Source of the DNA: Tamarix chinensis
Lineage: Eukaryota > Streptophyta > Magnoliopsida > Caryophyllales > Tamaricaceae
Reading direction: 5' to 3'
DNA length: 64,000 bases
NCBI GenBank assembly: GCA_030549775.1
Contig: CM060172.1
Location: forward strand, 126,531,122 to 126,595,121
The translations under genes were made by a program, and so were the position numbers. The notes under the pieces are model-generated. The model was not told the DNA's origin, ran no database searches, and saw nothing but the letters and a program-made list of their open reading frames with translations. Shown here one piece after another: positions 12,360-23,334 of this stretch (its first letter is position 1; every line of letters begins with the position of its first letter).

Positions 12360-13340
12360 GATTGATTTGTGAAAATCAGAATTTTTACCTAATTATGTCC
12401 GGATTTTGCAGAATCGTCCGATTAAGCTATTTTTAATAAACTGATTATACAATATGCCGTAAAATGTATCTAATTTCATATTAGAATTGTTAATTTGAAA
12501 ATTTTATGCAAAATTAATCGAAATTGGATTTCTAAGTCAAAATTCGTGTGTGATGAAAATGAGTTGCATAATTGAGTTGTTTCACTCAATTGATTTTATA
12601 ATATCCTTTGAAATGTATTTAATTTTATCTTGGAAGTGTCAATTTGGGGAAATTGTGTGAAATTGATTGGAATTAGATTTTTAGGTCAAAACTCTTGCTG
12701 ATCTAAATTGGATTGTGTAATTAAGTTATTTTATTCAATTGATTATATAATTTACATAAGAATACATACAATTGTAATTCTAAACCGTCAATTTATATAT
12801 TTTAGCAAGAATTGACCGGATCTACATTCTGGGTTCAAAAGCCCTAATTGTGCTAAATTGGGTAGTTCTTTTATTGGTTTTGATCAATTGATTATATAAT
12901 ATATTATGAATATGCCTAATTGCATTTCTAAAAGTTCAATTTAAATAAATTAATAAAATTTAATCGAATGGTATTTTTATACCTAAAACCCTAAATTTCA
13001 AATGAAAATATGAAATTAGTCATTTATATAGTTTTTTTTTCTAAAATTTAATTTATAGAAATAGTTGAAGTGACCCTAATTGCATTCTAACACCTTCAAT
13101 TGGAATTAATTGATTTGAATTATCCGAGTTTGTGTCTATGGCTTTAAAAATCCTAATTTCAAAAAACTATTATCTTAAATTGGCTACTCATATTATTATT
13201 TTGTTGAAATTGATTGTCTAGATTTATTTAAAATTAGTTTAATTGTAGTTCTAAGCTATCAATTTGAGAAAATCAAAGTTAATTAGTTGGGTTACAGTTC
13301 AGGCTTAAAAACCCTAATTTTCGGAGATGGTTTATAAAAA
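12360..13340 (+). repeat. Tandem repeat with 149-bp period inside the LTR
   Basis: The landmark tgattatataat(at) recurs at 12442, 12591, 12740 and 12889, exactly 149 bp apart. It is followed each time by a block like aatttgg.gaaatt and then ggattt.taggtcaaaa. More diverged copies continue to about 13340 with slightly longer spacing. There are about six copies and no coding potential. Confidence 0.85.
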
Positions 13341-14214
13341 TGATTTACTTATGCTTCTTGCACCTAGCAGATTACTAGTTTTGATTTAAAATCATTTGAA
13401 TTGTATTTTTATGTTATCGGGTTGGATTGGTTCCCTAACAATGGTCGGTTTGCTTCTTTAGTCGTAAAACCTAATGGGTAAATCATTTTCGATAAAATTA
13501 ATTTATAATCTATTATCCTTTTCTTAGCTTTCCAAATCAATTTAAAATGCCCCACATGATATTTGTTGATATCCTTTCTCCAATTTTGTTAATATCTAAT
13601 CTTAAATCTTAATAGAGCTACGTTCGCAAGTCTTAGGTTTTGGACACATTTTCTAAAAAAGATCGTTTATGTCTCCTTATGTTGATTTAATTATAATACT
13701 TAAATTATTGATCGATAAGATAGTTTCTAACCTAGTTTTATAATTTCTATTGGTGATTTAGGAAAACTTTCTCATGGATTGTCAAGCTCATATAACTTTC
13801 TCTTTTTCTCAATTTGCTTAGCTAGCTTCGAATTTAGGTAAGTCACTACTTACCTTCACTTATGGATCAATATGGAATGTATGTATGCTTGGAGTGGAAG
13901 GTGATGAGTATGCTTATTGATTATTTAATTATTTCAAGCGTATATTATGTTCTTGTGTGGTAATTGTATATATGTATGAGCTTACAGCTTCAACGCTAAC
14001 GCATGTTAGTATACCTCTTGAATACTGTATGTGTCTGAGCATGTGAAGGGTTGGGTTTGATTATGTGGTTAACACTTTCAGTTAATTATGAAATATTTGG
14101 TAATTTTAGAGTATGTTCTAATGTGTCTAAATTGTAATCAGTTTGGAAAACCGTATTCGTGATTGATTATAGATTGAAATTGTATGATACTTAATGCTGT
14201 ATTTTATGCCATGG

Positions 14215-14430
14215 AATGATTCGGCTAATGCCACTTGAAAATTTTCAACCTTAGTGCCATATAAATTGGTTCGGCTTTAATGCCCCTAGAATCGATCTGC
14301 TTTAATGTCACTTACATTGGTTCGGCTTTAATGCCACTTGGACTCGATCTGTTTTAATGTCACGTGAAATTAATCGACTTTAATGCCAATTGAAACTAAT
14401 AAACTTTAATGCCACTTGGAATTGATATAA
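14215..14430 (+). repeat. Array of about 30-bp TTCGGCTTTAATGCCACTTG units
   Basis: About eight diverged copies of ggctttaatgccacttgga plus an att(g/c)g linker, with clear units at about 14265-14410. It lies in the 3' half of the solo LTR, where other family members carry different short arrays. Confidence 0.85.
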
Positions 14431-16009
14431 TATTGGAAATTTATTGTGTTGACATAAGTGAGTTAAGTGTTGTTATGTGGGTCTGATATATGATTGGTTG
14501 AATTTTTAAATAAAACATTCATTACTTAAAGTGAAAGATCTTGAGTCGAGACTTGTACCACGGGGTAGCTATTTGAGTTAGGTTTGCTATTCACTTGGTA
14601 CCATTTTAGCGTTTTCCTCTTCTGTGATCTTGAGTGCCTTACGAGGTCCGAAGATGTCCTCTTCTACTCTATAGGTGTCTCGATATATTTCGGCCCTATA
14701 GAGGGCATGCATACTTAAATGATTAGGTATCCTATTTATTGGTGGTTTGGTTACGTTTCTGGGCGGGACAGTTGGGCTAGTGCCATTCAAGTACTAAATT
14801 AATTGTTACAATCTATTTGAATCTCCATTCTCAAGGTAATATAATCAAATGGTTGTAATCATGATAAAGAAATATAATAATGAATTATTCTCGCTCACTC
14901 ATGGACTTTGTATTTCTTTTTCCTATTCACGTATCTTGGTTGTCTCCCTTACAATAGTGATACCATATGATGTATGCTCGTACCCAATTATCATATGATC
15001 TATTACTTAAATCGCTTCTAGCCCTTATATGCAGAATGCTATCTTCTAGGATAGTGTGTGTTACTTAGCATGCAATCGTGATTTCTTGTATGCTTATACC
15101 CTACGTGTTTTCATGTCTAGTTATGTGTTCATAAGCATGAATCCGTGAGCACGGGTTTTATTGTATGTACCACATGTATATTTGAGCATGAGTTATTGTA
15201 TAATTGGAATGGTGTATGTATCACATATATAATTGAGCATGAATTATTAGATGAGTGGAATAGTGCATTTATCATATGTATAATTGAGCATTAGTATTGT
15301 AAGCTAGAGATTACCATATCTTATGTGTATCATATTTCCTTCCATGATTTAGGTAGTTGTGATTTACTCAGTACTGAACCTGTATGAATACTACCTTGGT
15401 TGAATGGGTCCTGCAACGATCCCTTGATGATGGGAGCATATCTCTTGTGCAGGCTTAAGACCAGGTGTTATTGGTGGGTTGAAGGTTTGGCCTTGAGAGA
15501 GTAGGCAATTCGAAGTTTTATCCCTCGCGATTTGTCTATATTTATCTTTATTTCCTTTTTGAAAAATTTCAAGTGTTGTATTAAAATTTTAAGGATGTTG
15601 TAACTGAGTTTTAATTTCCCCTTTGCTTTGATAAGCCATTAAATTCCAAGGTTATTTCACAGGTTTTTCGCTGATTTATTTAGTGGTGATTTTATTCAGT
15701 GAAATTGCTCACTTGCCATCTGCTATTAGATATCTCCTTGTGGGAGTTTATCATCACGACATAGATGTTGTTTGAATTTTTGTTGGATAGGTTTTATCCT
15801 TGCATCTAGCATGAGATAGATGGTGGACATTTATCTTGTGTTAGACGTGGTGGTAACATTTCCCAATTTTTATTTTAGCTTCCACATTATTCTTTTAAAC
15901 AAAATTTTCAAGAGTGAATTTTGGGGGTGTTACACTAAGATAGGTTACTCCCGCTACTACTAGGGTGGCAAAGAGGACAGTTACCATCAATGCTAGAGCA
16001 TGAGCAACG

Positions 16010-17931
16010 ATGGAGCATGGAAAAGCTCTATATACTACAGATAGAGAGCATGTTCCTTTTGAGGAGGAGTATGATTATTCTAGCGATGAAGCTTTTGCAG
16101 GTACTAACACATCTGCCTATGCAACTGGTTATGTTTCCTCCTCATCATCAAATGACAATTGGAGATTTATAGGACCTACTAGTGGGGGTCCACTTATTCT
16201 TGATTTTCTGACTAATTTTAAGGGTCATGTGGCATACGCCGTATAGAATGATGGCGAGGTAATTTATATTATTATACATATTGATTTCTATAATTTTATT
16301 GTGTAATTTATTATTCTAATATTGATTTTATTGTAGGAACCACATCTCGTGCTGAGGGTTTAGTTCGAGACAAAAAAACTTGAGAAGACCACCAGACGAT
16401 GATACTGATATGGGTATTGCATACAACTACATCGAGGCCATGAGCCTAAAACATCTACGTGCGACATACATCCACCATCGTAATACTCTGTTAATCTCCA
16501 CTTTTGTTGAAAGGTGGCACCTAGAGACCAACAACTTTTTCCTTCCATTTGGTGAGATGTCTATCACTCTACATGACGTGATTTACATTATGAATCTTAA
16601 TTATCATGGCTATGAGTGTACTAGCGAGCATTTTCCTCGTGATGGTGATATGATAGAGCTTCTGGCTGAAATGTGGGGTGAATCTGAGGTATTAGTTAGG
16701 TATGTTTTTGTGAAGGGAAGCACGAGTGCACTGGATAATATTTTTTATAAGCTTATAGTTAACCATGTTGAGGATAATGAGGCTTATTCTAGATTTTATA
16801 TGTAGTACCTGCTATCCTGTACACTTTTTGTTGACAATTCCAGTAACCGTGCTCCATTATAAGTGCTCAGATTAGTAGCTGAATTAAGTACATTAGACAA
16901 TCAAGTCCTTGGAGCTGGGACTTTAGCTTATTTGTATGGGCAACTTGGGATAGCATATAGAATTGGGTGTAAGCAAATATGTGGTTGCATGACACTATTA
17001 GGGGTAATTATTTGTATAGGCAACTTGGGATAGCTTATTTGTGTTTTTTGGTTTGACAAAAGTTGTTTAATTGTGTTATACATGTGTTACAATTGTGCAC
17101 GTGCCTGAATTCGTGAGTATTTCTTGTGCTTTCAGTGGAGTTATTCTCGTGCGTATAATCCATCATGCGATGTTGTAGCAATAAGGTGGGACACATCTCG
17201 TCAAATGCTTCTCTCTGAGTCCATAGATGATGTAATTCAGTACATGAGGCAATTGGATTCTCTGAGGGACCGGCAGGTGGGTGACATATTTTTTTGTAAT
17301 TAGTTTTCAATTGTAGACTTTTTGTCATTATTGATATCCAAATTTGTTTTACGTGTGTTTGTAGGTTGAATTCTTACCGTTCGATCAAGACCTAAGTATG
17401 AAACATCCTAACCAAGATGGTCTGTGCTTTATGGATCTGGTGGAGCCTTATATGCCAGATTGAGTTGCTCGACAGTTTGGCTACCCCCAACTCATCTTGA
17501 TTCCTCCTATCATTCTAGTACATGTATTCTGTCAAAGTGAAAGCATTAAGAAGTATTAGGCAGATTACTCTAGTTGTGCTTTATTTTGGAACGCTTGGCC
17601 ACACCACCGACTGGACTTCAGCTCCTATTTTCATCGCTCAACATATACGCATGATGCCTTAGCTGAATACCTTCCTTGGTATCATCCTCAGATCCATCCA
17701 GTAGTCCATCCTGTACTAATAGATGAAGGGTCAAGTGATGCACCATACATTGGGACAGATGTGGAGATAAATAATGAATTGATGGGTGGATTTCACTACT
17801 AGTTCAATGAAGAGAATAAGGGTAGAATTGGTAAGGATGAAGGTTTTTATAGGCTGAAGGATGTGTACCTTGCCATAGGTGAGCTCAGACTGTCCTATAG
17901 TGAAGAGGAGGAGGCCAACCAACCCCTAGTG
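16010..17931 (+). pseudogene. Plant mobile domain (PMD, MAIN/MAIL1-like) gene of the MULE, broken
   Basis: Exon-like blocks with GT..AG borders: 16010-16258, 16337-17003, 17136-17275 and 17365-17931. The protein is a plant mobile domain (Pfam PF10536 family). Diagnostic stretches are ERWHLETNNFFLPFGEMSIT with LHDVIYIMNLNYHG (about 16510-16605), then LAYLYGQLGIAYR (about 16925-16960), RWDTSRQ (about 17190) and PD*VARQFGYPQLILIP (about 17455-17500). Stops at about 16243, 16803 and 17461 and a frameshift near 16380 break the frame; the stop in PD*VARQ is consistent with CGA to TGA decay. A tail of acidic residues ends at the last donor site. Cellular MAIN/MAIL1 proteins are nuclear and affect gene and transposon silencing; PMDs are also common in plant transposons. 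Here it is a passenger gene of the MULE, tail to tail with the transposase. The 5' end was probably cut by the LTR at 11011. Confidence 0.85.
16927..17036 (+). repeat. Short direct duplication across a PMD exon/intron border
   Basis: The phrase ttatttgtatgggcaacttg (16929) recurs with one change at 17010, about 81 bp later, just after the donor site at 17004. The copy lies in the intron, so it did not lengthen the coding exon. Confidence 0.75.
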
Positions 17932-18168
17932 GTAATATATAGTAGATTTTTTTCTTTACACTGTAATTTTATTTGTTATGACTGTGTTATTATAACAATT
18001 TTAACGTTATACTTTAATTTTATCTTCCTATGAATTTATGTATGGTAATTTTAATTTCATGTTACACCATGACTGTTTTTTACACCACATTACAAAATAC
18101 TTAAGATAATGCAATAAACCAATGTATGACAAGTTAAATGCTAAACTTGTTACTTTAAGCACAAATCA
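17932..18168. other. Convergent intergenic gap between the two MULE genes
   Basis: AT-rich, with no ORF. The PMD gene ends with a donor-like gtaata at 17932, and the transposase stop codon lies at 18171-18169. Shared 3' ends would be expected in this space. Confidence 0.5.
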
Positions 18169-21100
18169 TCAACCTAAGTCTCCCCCTTGGTTGACACCCA
18201 TATCTATTGAATTCTGATACAGCTGAATACGATCACAACATGGATCGTCCCATCCGGATACGCTTGAAGCAAAATGCCTATAAAATTGATTCGATATAGG
18301 TGGTACTATTGCATTTTCCATCAAGGTTAACTACAAGCATATAAAGTATCATAACATGAGTGTTGGACAGATATATAGTATACAAAATTAGTGTGAATAA
18401 AAGACATACAGCTACATAGTGTGAAAAATTATTCACACTTAAGATGGTGATGATCTGATTAGGTTGTTCACCATTAGGTGGAGCTCTGTGTGGTAAATAA
18501 GTATTCAACTCATGAATACTCAAGCAAAAAAATATGACATTGTACATTGTCGCAAAGAGGAAGACAAAGTCAGGTTGACGCCACCATTTCTCCATAGGAG
18601 CCAATCCTTTCCAATGTATCAAGCGTTGCATATTTTCAGTAACAGGATCTATATAACTCTTGATGTGTCACCAATTCCCTATACATTGATGCTCTTACAT
18701 TTGACCATTCTGATTTTCTGCCAAATAGTTATAGTGCAACCACTCTAAATCCACAGTTTCCATTGCCCAAAACATCAAACCAAAATTTCACCCACGGAAG
18801 CATAACTAGCTTAATATAAAAAGACCACAGGAAATCATGGATGAGTCTGCGAGTTCTCCCAGTACTATGCCTCCCAATACTACTTCTTCCTTGATTCAAT
18901 CGACTAGGGGAACAACAAATTCTGCTAGGAGATGCATGTTTCGATCAACCAAGGGATGAGCAACCTCCACCACGTCTTCGACCCGATGAACCTCGCCCTA
19001 TAGGTGATTCTGAATAAGTACGCTATGTGTGCTCCCACTATGATAGTTCCCTTCATGTGCTATTATTGGGACGTCCTTTGCTTTGTTGAGCATTCGGTTC
19101 AACCATACTAATCCGGGTGGGATCAAGAATCTCATCAATAAGATTAGAATAGTATTGTAGATGTGATGGTGATTGGTTAAGCATCATTTGCACCTTAGAC
19201 ATGATGTTAGAAACAAATGAACGTATGGATCGATCAACAATTGAATCATAAAACACAAACCTTTCCTCTTGTGGTCTGACAAAAGTGAAAGTCTTCTAGA
19301 ATATATACATGGATGATACGGGAATAGGTTGATGATCTCATGTCTACATGGTAGACCATGTGTCAACCTCAAGTAACACCCACATCACAAGGATTTGGGA
19401 CCAACCATATTGGACCTCTTACTCTCCTCTTCAATCAAGTCCAATGCTTTACAACATATAATAGATGTGAACTCCTCGAACAATATGTCATCTATAGAGT
19501 AATGTGGAATAATTACCCATGATTGCTCCAGATCTTTTTTCACCTCATAAATTTGGAGTCTTATCAGTGTGTCGATCTTTGGGCATAATGTGTCAAAATT
19601 CATCTGTGATGATGATATATATTTCTTTAGCTTGCCATGTTCACTTTCTACCCTACAATTAGAATTTCAAAATATAAGTAATGGTTAATTATTATACACC
19701 TAACAAGTTAAAAGACATTGAATATTTACAACAAATATATTATACTCGTTGGTCTTATGAGTGCTAAAGTGAATGATTTTGTTAGCTTACATTGAAACAA
19801 ACCTCTCCTTATATGAATTCAATTAGGTCTCATACACGTATTGTAAAAGATGTGGAAATCTACCCTATTTGTCACCCATAAGTAGAAGCTCGTTATCATA
19901 TGTTTCAATTGTAGTGGCTTGTAAAATCTTCCTCCAACCTTCTAGGAAACTTTCTCTCACTACTATACTTCCCAATCTTTTTATAGCATGTGAGAGAACA
20001 TTATTACTAATGTACCATCTACACAAGAAGGGTGTTGCATTTGGAATGACTGTTGGAACTATTTATGTCAGTCCCAGCCCTCTATCAGTGATCACCACGT
20101 TTGGTTCATTGGGCTCCATCAATCTCTTTATCTTACAAACACCCATTTGTAGTCATCTTCATTTTCCTTCATCATAAATGCCAAGGCAATGGTAAAATTC
20201 TTACCACTAGACGCACAACCAACGACCTCCAAAAAAGGAAAGTTGTACTTATTGGTTTTATATGTATAATCCAAACAAATAATATATGGAAACGCATGCA
20301 ACAAAGTAATAGAATATGGGTGCCCAAATATAGTATCACTAACCACATCAGAGTCGGGCAACCGATGATACCATGAACGATATTCGTTTGTTTCCATGAA
20401 ATGTAATAATTGTTGCATGACTATACGTCCCATCAAGCTCTATACCTTGAAATTATGTCTAGCATTGTATATTGTCATAAGTGTTGCGGTGTTATCCCCA
20501 TCACCCCATTTCAACTTGCTGATAATCTCCCTTGGTTTGACATTTATTTCTGTTAACTCGTCCACCAACCTACATTCTTTTAGAGATAATTGATAAGCAA
20601 ACGAATGCCCCTACAAATACTTACTTAATCTATGATTATGCATTTCACATTCTACCACCAGTCTCCAACCACTGCAAGCATATTCCCTTCCATGAATTTT
20701 GAATTCACATCCACACTTTTTGATCCCGGTAGATCGAACACTTTCTGGATTCACCGAAGGTTGTCTTCTATAAATACCTCCTTTTTCACAACGAATCAAT
20801 ACCCTACATTTTTTTGACATCCTGATACTGAAAACCATATTCTGTGACATTATAATTTCTTTAACCCAACAAATTAATGACTTCTGATCATTAAAAATCT
20901 AATTTGTTGCAAATAATCCACTCCGATTAGTATTAATTGAACCTAGATTATGTAATTAATATTTAAAATATGACATTATTAGGAATACCTAAATATAAAA
21001 ACGAATAATAAAAATTTATGGAAAAAGATAAGTTGACGGGTGAGTTGTCCGTTATAGATAACTTCTTATGGGTGAATTACCCGTTTAAGATAACTTGTGA

Positions 21101-21290
21101 TGGGTAAGTTGTCTGTTAGAGTAATCGTTTGATTGGTGTTTTCCCGTCATGTATGAAATCTGATGGATAGCTTACCCATCGGAAGCGAAAATTAAAAAAA
21201 AAAAATTTCAGCTTACCATTATTTTATCGGATTCATTTTGTCTAAAAAATTCGTTGGAATCATAATCTTCATCTACACTTATTATATTCA
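18169..21290 (-). pseudogene. MULE transposase (FAR1-like) with SWIM finger and C-terminal OTU protease domain, broken
   Basis: Read on the minus strand. A short acidic first exon (about 21290-21217, DEDYDSNEFF..) ends at a gtaagc donor. The main part (20870-18409) then has: a FAR1-type binding region (RCEKGG, CGCEFK, CEMHNH); a linker with KPREIISKLKWGDGDNTATL and IYNARH; the MULE transposase core (CLDYTYKTNKYNFPFLEVVG, later VVITDRGLGLT and W/H-rich text); and a SWIM finger CGCYLRLTHGLPCRHEI (about 19388-19336). An OTU cysteine protease domain follows, with GNGNCGFR (Cys codon 18755-18753) and NNFSHYVAV holding the His. A last exon 18277-18169 (HFASSVSGWDD..) closes it. The first and second transposase Asp residues are visible. 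Several stops and frameshifts make it inactive. In such MULEs the OTU domain is a known C-terminal fusion of unclear role. Confidence 0.88.
21034..21183 (-). repeat. Right subterminal array of the MULE: 5 units at 31-32 bp
   Basis: Units gacgggtgagttgtccgtta, tatgggtgaattacccgttt, tgatgggtaagttgtctgtt, tgattggtgttttcccgtca and tgatggatagcttacccatc start near 21034, 21067, 21098, 21130 and 21161, each 31-33 bp apart, about three helical turns. In reverse complement they match the left array. The array lies in the first intron of the transposase gene, 284-433 bp from the right end. Confidence 0.8.
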
Positions 21291-21467
21291 ATGTTGCAAA
21301 AATTAGATTTTGTTTATTTAATTGAAGAGAAGAAAAAGAAAAGAGAGAGAAATCAATTTTAGCCCTTGGTGAAGTGGACAAATAAAAGGGGTAAATTGGT
21401 CAAAAATAAAAATAAATAAATTTTAAGAGGTGTCAACTTATAATTTTAGATGTATATCTAACATCAC

Positions 21468-21478
21468 CTGTTATCTAA
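21468..21478 (+). repeat. Right target-site duplication of the MULE (ctgttatctaa)
   Basis: Identical to 5171-5181. It marks the right edge of the element; the next bases (agaggccattc) start unrelated, more GC-rich sequence. Confidence 0.6.
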
Positions 21479-21496
21479 AGAGGCCATTCTACAATT

Positions 21497-21880
21497 TTTG
21501 AGTGTTCCATGCCGTGATGCTGCATATCTAGCGCTGAGGCTCACGGCCAATCTCAAATCCATCTTGGACCCGACCTTCTATACTTCCAACAATCCAGCTA
21601 AAGAAGAGAGCCCGAAATTTTTTCGTGTCGGCCCATTCAATCTATATGCCTACAAACTTGGGCGAACTGATCCGTCTAGATGTAAGGCAACGGTGATATT
21701 TTTCATACCTTCCCTATACCCGGTCCACAATCGAAACTTGCAGCTAGCCCGCCCGATCCATATTTCAAATTCCTGCCTCCCTTTTCCACTCGCTACTTTG
21801 ACCAAAGTACCGAGAGACACCCCCCTACTTTACCTTTGTGTTAAAGAAGTGGGATCGAGGAGCAACCTCGGCTTCTAGAA
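21497..21880. other. GC-richer patch, possible organelle-derived (NUMT-like) insert
   Basis: About 380 bp that is clearly richer in G and C than either flank, with a 126-codon open frame on the plus strand (21498-21878). The frame resembles no protein I recognise, and the opposite strand has several stops. Composition and sharp borders suggest DNA from the mitochondrion or plastid, but I cannot confirm this from memory. It lies directly beside the MULE target site. It could also be a fragment of a low-copy gene. Confidence 0.3.
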
Positions 21881-23330
21881 AAGTTTCTAGTTTGTGTTAC
21901 AATTTTCCACCAGGAAACGTCCAAATTTCAAGCAATCAGAAAAGTTAAAGCTTGATAATAATGCATTGATAAGATATCTTTAATTAGTGACGGTCGTTGG
22001 AATTGAGGAGAACTTTAAGGAAAAAAAAGACATCAATCCAAATGCAATAAATATTCTGAACTTACGACTAGTATAAGTTTCTGTCTCGCATGAACTATAA
22101 AAATATACAACTTGTTTACAACCTATTGATAAAATATAATTTTTATATATAAATAAGTTTACTTTTTTTACTTGTAGAATTCACATTTTATTAATAAGTT
22201 GTAAATTCATAAGAGAAGTTGTAAGCATAATTTTACTAAAATATAAATTTTTACTAATAAATACAATACCAGTATCATACATTATGTACTACAAAATCCT
22301 CATTCCAATGCAATTAATCATTTAAACCATTTTCATTAACCGAGTTAATATTGTTTTTGTGTTACTAAAGAGGGTGTCATTTGTGATTAAAGTGATCACA
22401 AATAGATATAGCATCATTACATATAAAAAGTTAATTGTATGGGTTATGCATGCCCTTAGGAGAAAGCGAGGAAGATTATGTATCAGTATCACCGGCCACA
22501 TCATAAGCATGACGTGGTTAGTTGTCATATCATTATTTTATTTTTTGGGATTTTTTTTAAAAAAATATTCCTTATCATTGATTTGAGTTATTAAAAAAAA
22601 AGTTACACCAAAATATTTTTAATATTCTTTTTTATAAATAAATTTTTATATTGATATATTTTTTAGCTAAAAAAATTATTATATATACATTTCATCATTA
22701 TTGTCCATATATATATACATATATTTTATCGTATCTAATATCTTTTAGCGCTTATACACATGTCATTTACTATTATTTTTTATCATTTTCATACACATAT
22801 ATACTTTACTGTTATTATACTGATATTTTTTTATCAATTTTTTAATCATTATCGTAATGATCTTTTATTATTATTGTACTAAGATTTTAATTCAAAAAAA
22901 AAATACGGTGTAATTATCTAATGCATTTTTTTTACTATCACCATGTTGATATTTTACTATTGTTATTGTAAACTCTCACGATTATTCTTCTAAAAAGTCA
23001 TCATTATTATGTTAAAATTCTAATAGTATAATAGTCTCTACACTGTAATTATTTAATAATATTTTACTATTATTACACATGGTGCATAACCTTGGTCAAC
23101 TTTACATCAACTAAACAAAAATAGTGAATTAATATTACTACTAAAATTTAAAATTATTTTTGCAGTCACCATTATTATAAATATATACTTGTCATGTCTT
23201 ATATATATGTATATATATATATTTGAAAATGTATCAATACTTAATTATTTATTTATAGATTCAAACTTTAAAACATTTATGATATTTTTTCCCAAAACTT
23301 TAAATTAAAAATAATATAAAATACTCACAT
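21881..23330. other. AT-rich DNA, no gene seen
   Basis: Long poly-A/T and ATT-rich runs, e.g. 22590-23080, with repeated ttattattgt-like words. The short ORFs (22359, 22651) are low complexity. I see no conserved domain, RNA gene or bounded element. Confidence 0.6.
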
Positions 23331-23334
23331 ATTG

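Larger units (their letters stand above)
11011..15934 (+). mobile_element. Solo LTR of 4924 bp (sense), decayed 5-bp target duplication
   Basis: Starts tgtaataccccgta and ends ttgggggtgttaca. The flanks are ccgag (11006-11010) and ctaag (15935-15939), which differ only where a CpG became TpA, as methylated sites decay. A pyrimidine-rich block lies at 11870-12180, and the 3' end (agcttccacattattctttt) is the reverse complement of the left ends of antisense copies, so the orientation is sense. It has no interior domain. It carries a 149-bp tandem array (12360-13340) and a 30-bp array (14215-14430). A block at 14640-14720 matches 48200-48270 in the opposite strand, tying the two LTRs to one family. 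Confidence 0.88.
5182..21467. mobile_element. Mutator-like element (MULE) with plant mobile domain and transposase-OTU genes, split by two solo LTRs
   Basis: The element lies between 11-bp direct repeats. Removing the two solo LTRs (6061-10915, 11011-15934) and their duplicated target bases leaves about 6.5 kb, a normal size for an autonomous MULE. Its ends are diverged inverted repeats. For example, tatacatcta at 5215 pairs with tagatgtatat at 21448, and both ends carry a CT-rich (sense) tract inside. Next come inverted subterminal arrays of a 20-bp motif (5641-5853 and 21034-21183), then a plant mobile domain pseudogene (+) and a FAR1/MULE transposase-OTU pseudogene (-) arranged convergently, as the two genes of maize MuDR are. 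Both genes carry stops, so it is not autonomous now. Confidence 0.75.

Noticed and set aside
14587..14790. 67-codon minus-strand frame in the solo LTR
   Set aside because: It lies inside a clear LTR, no domain is recognised and it is not kept in other LTR copies.
21498..21878. 126-codon open frame as a real gene
   Set aside because: No recognisable domain, no start context or splice evidence; reported only as a composition island.
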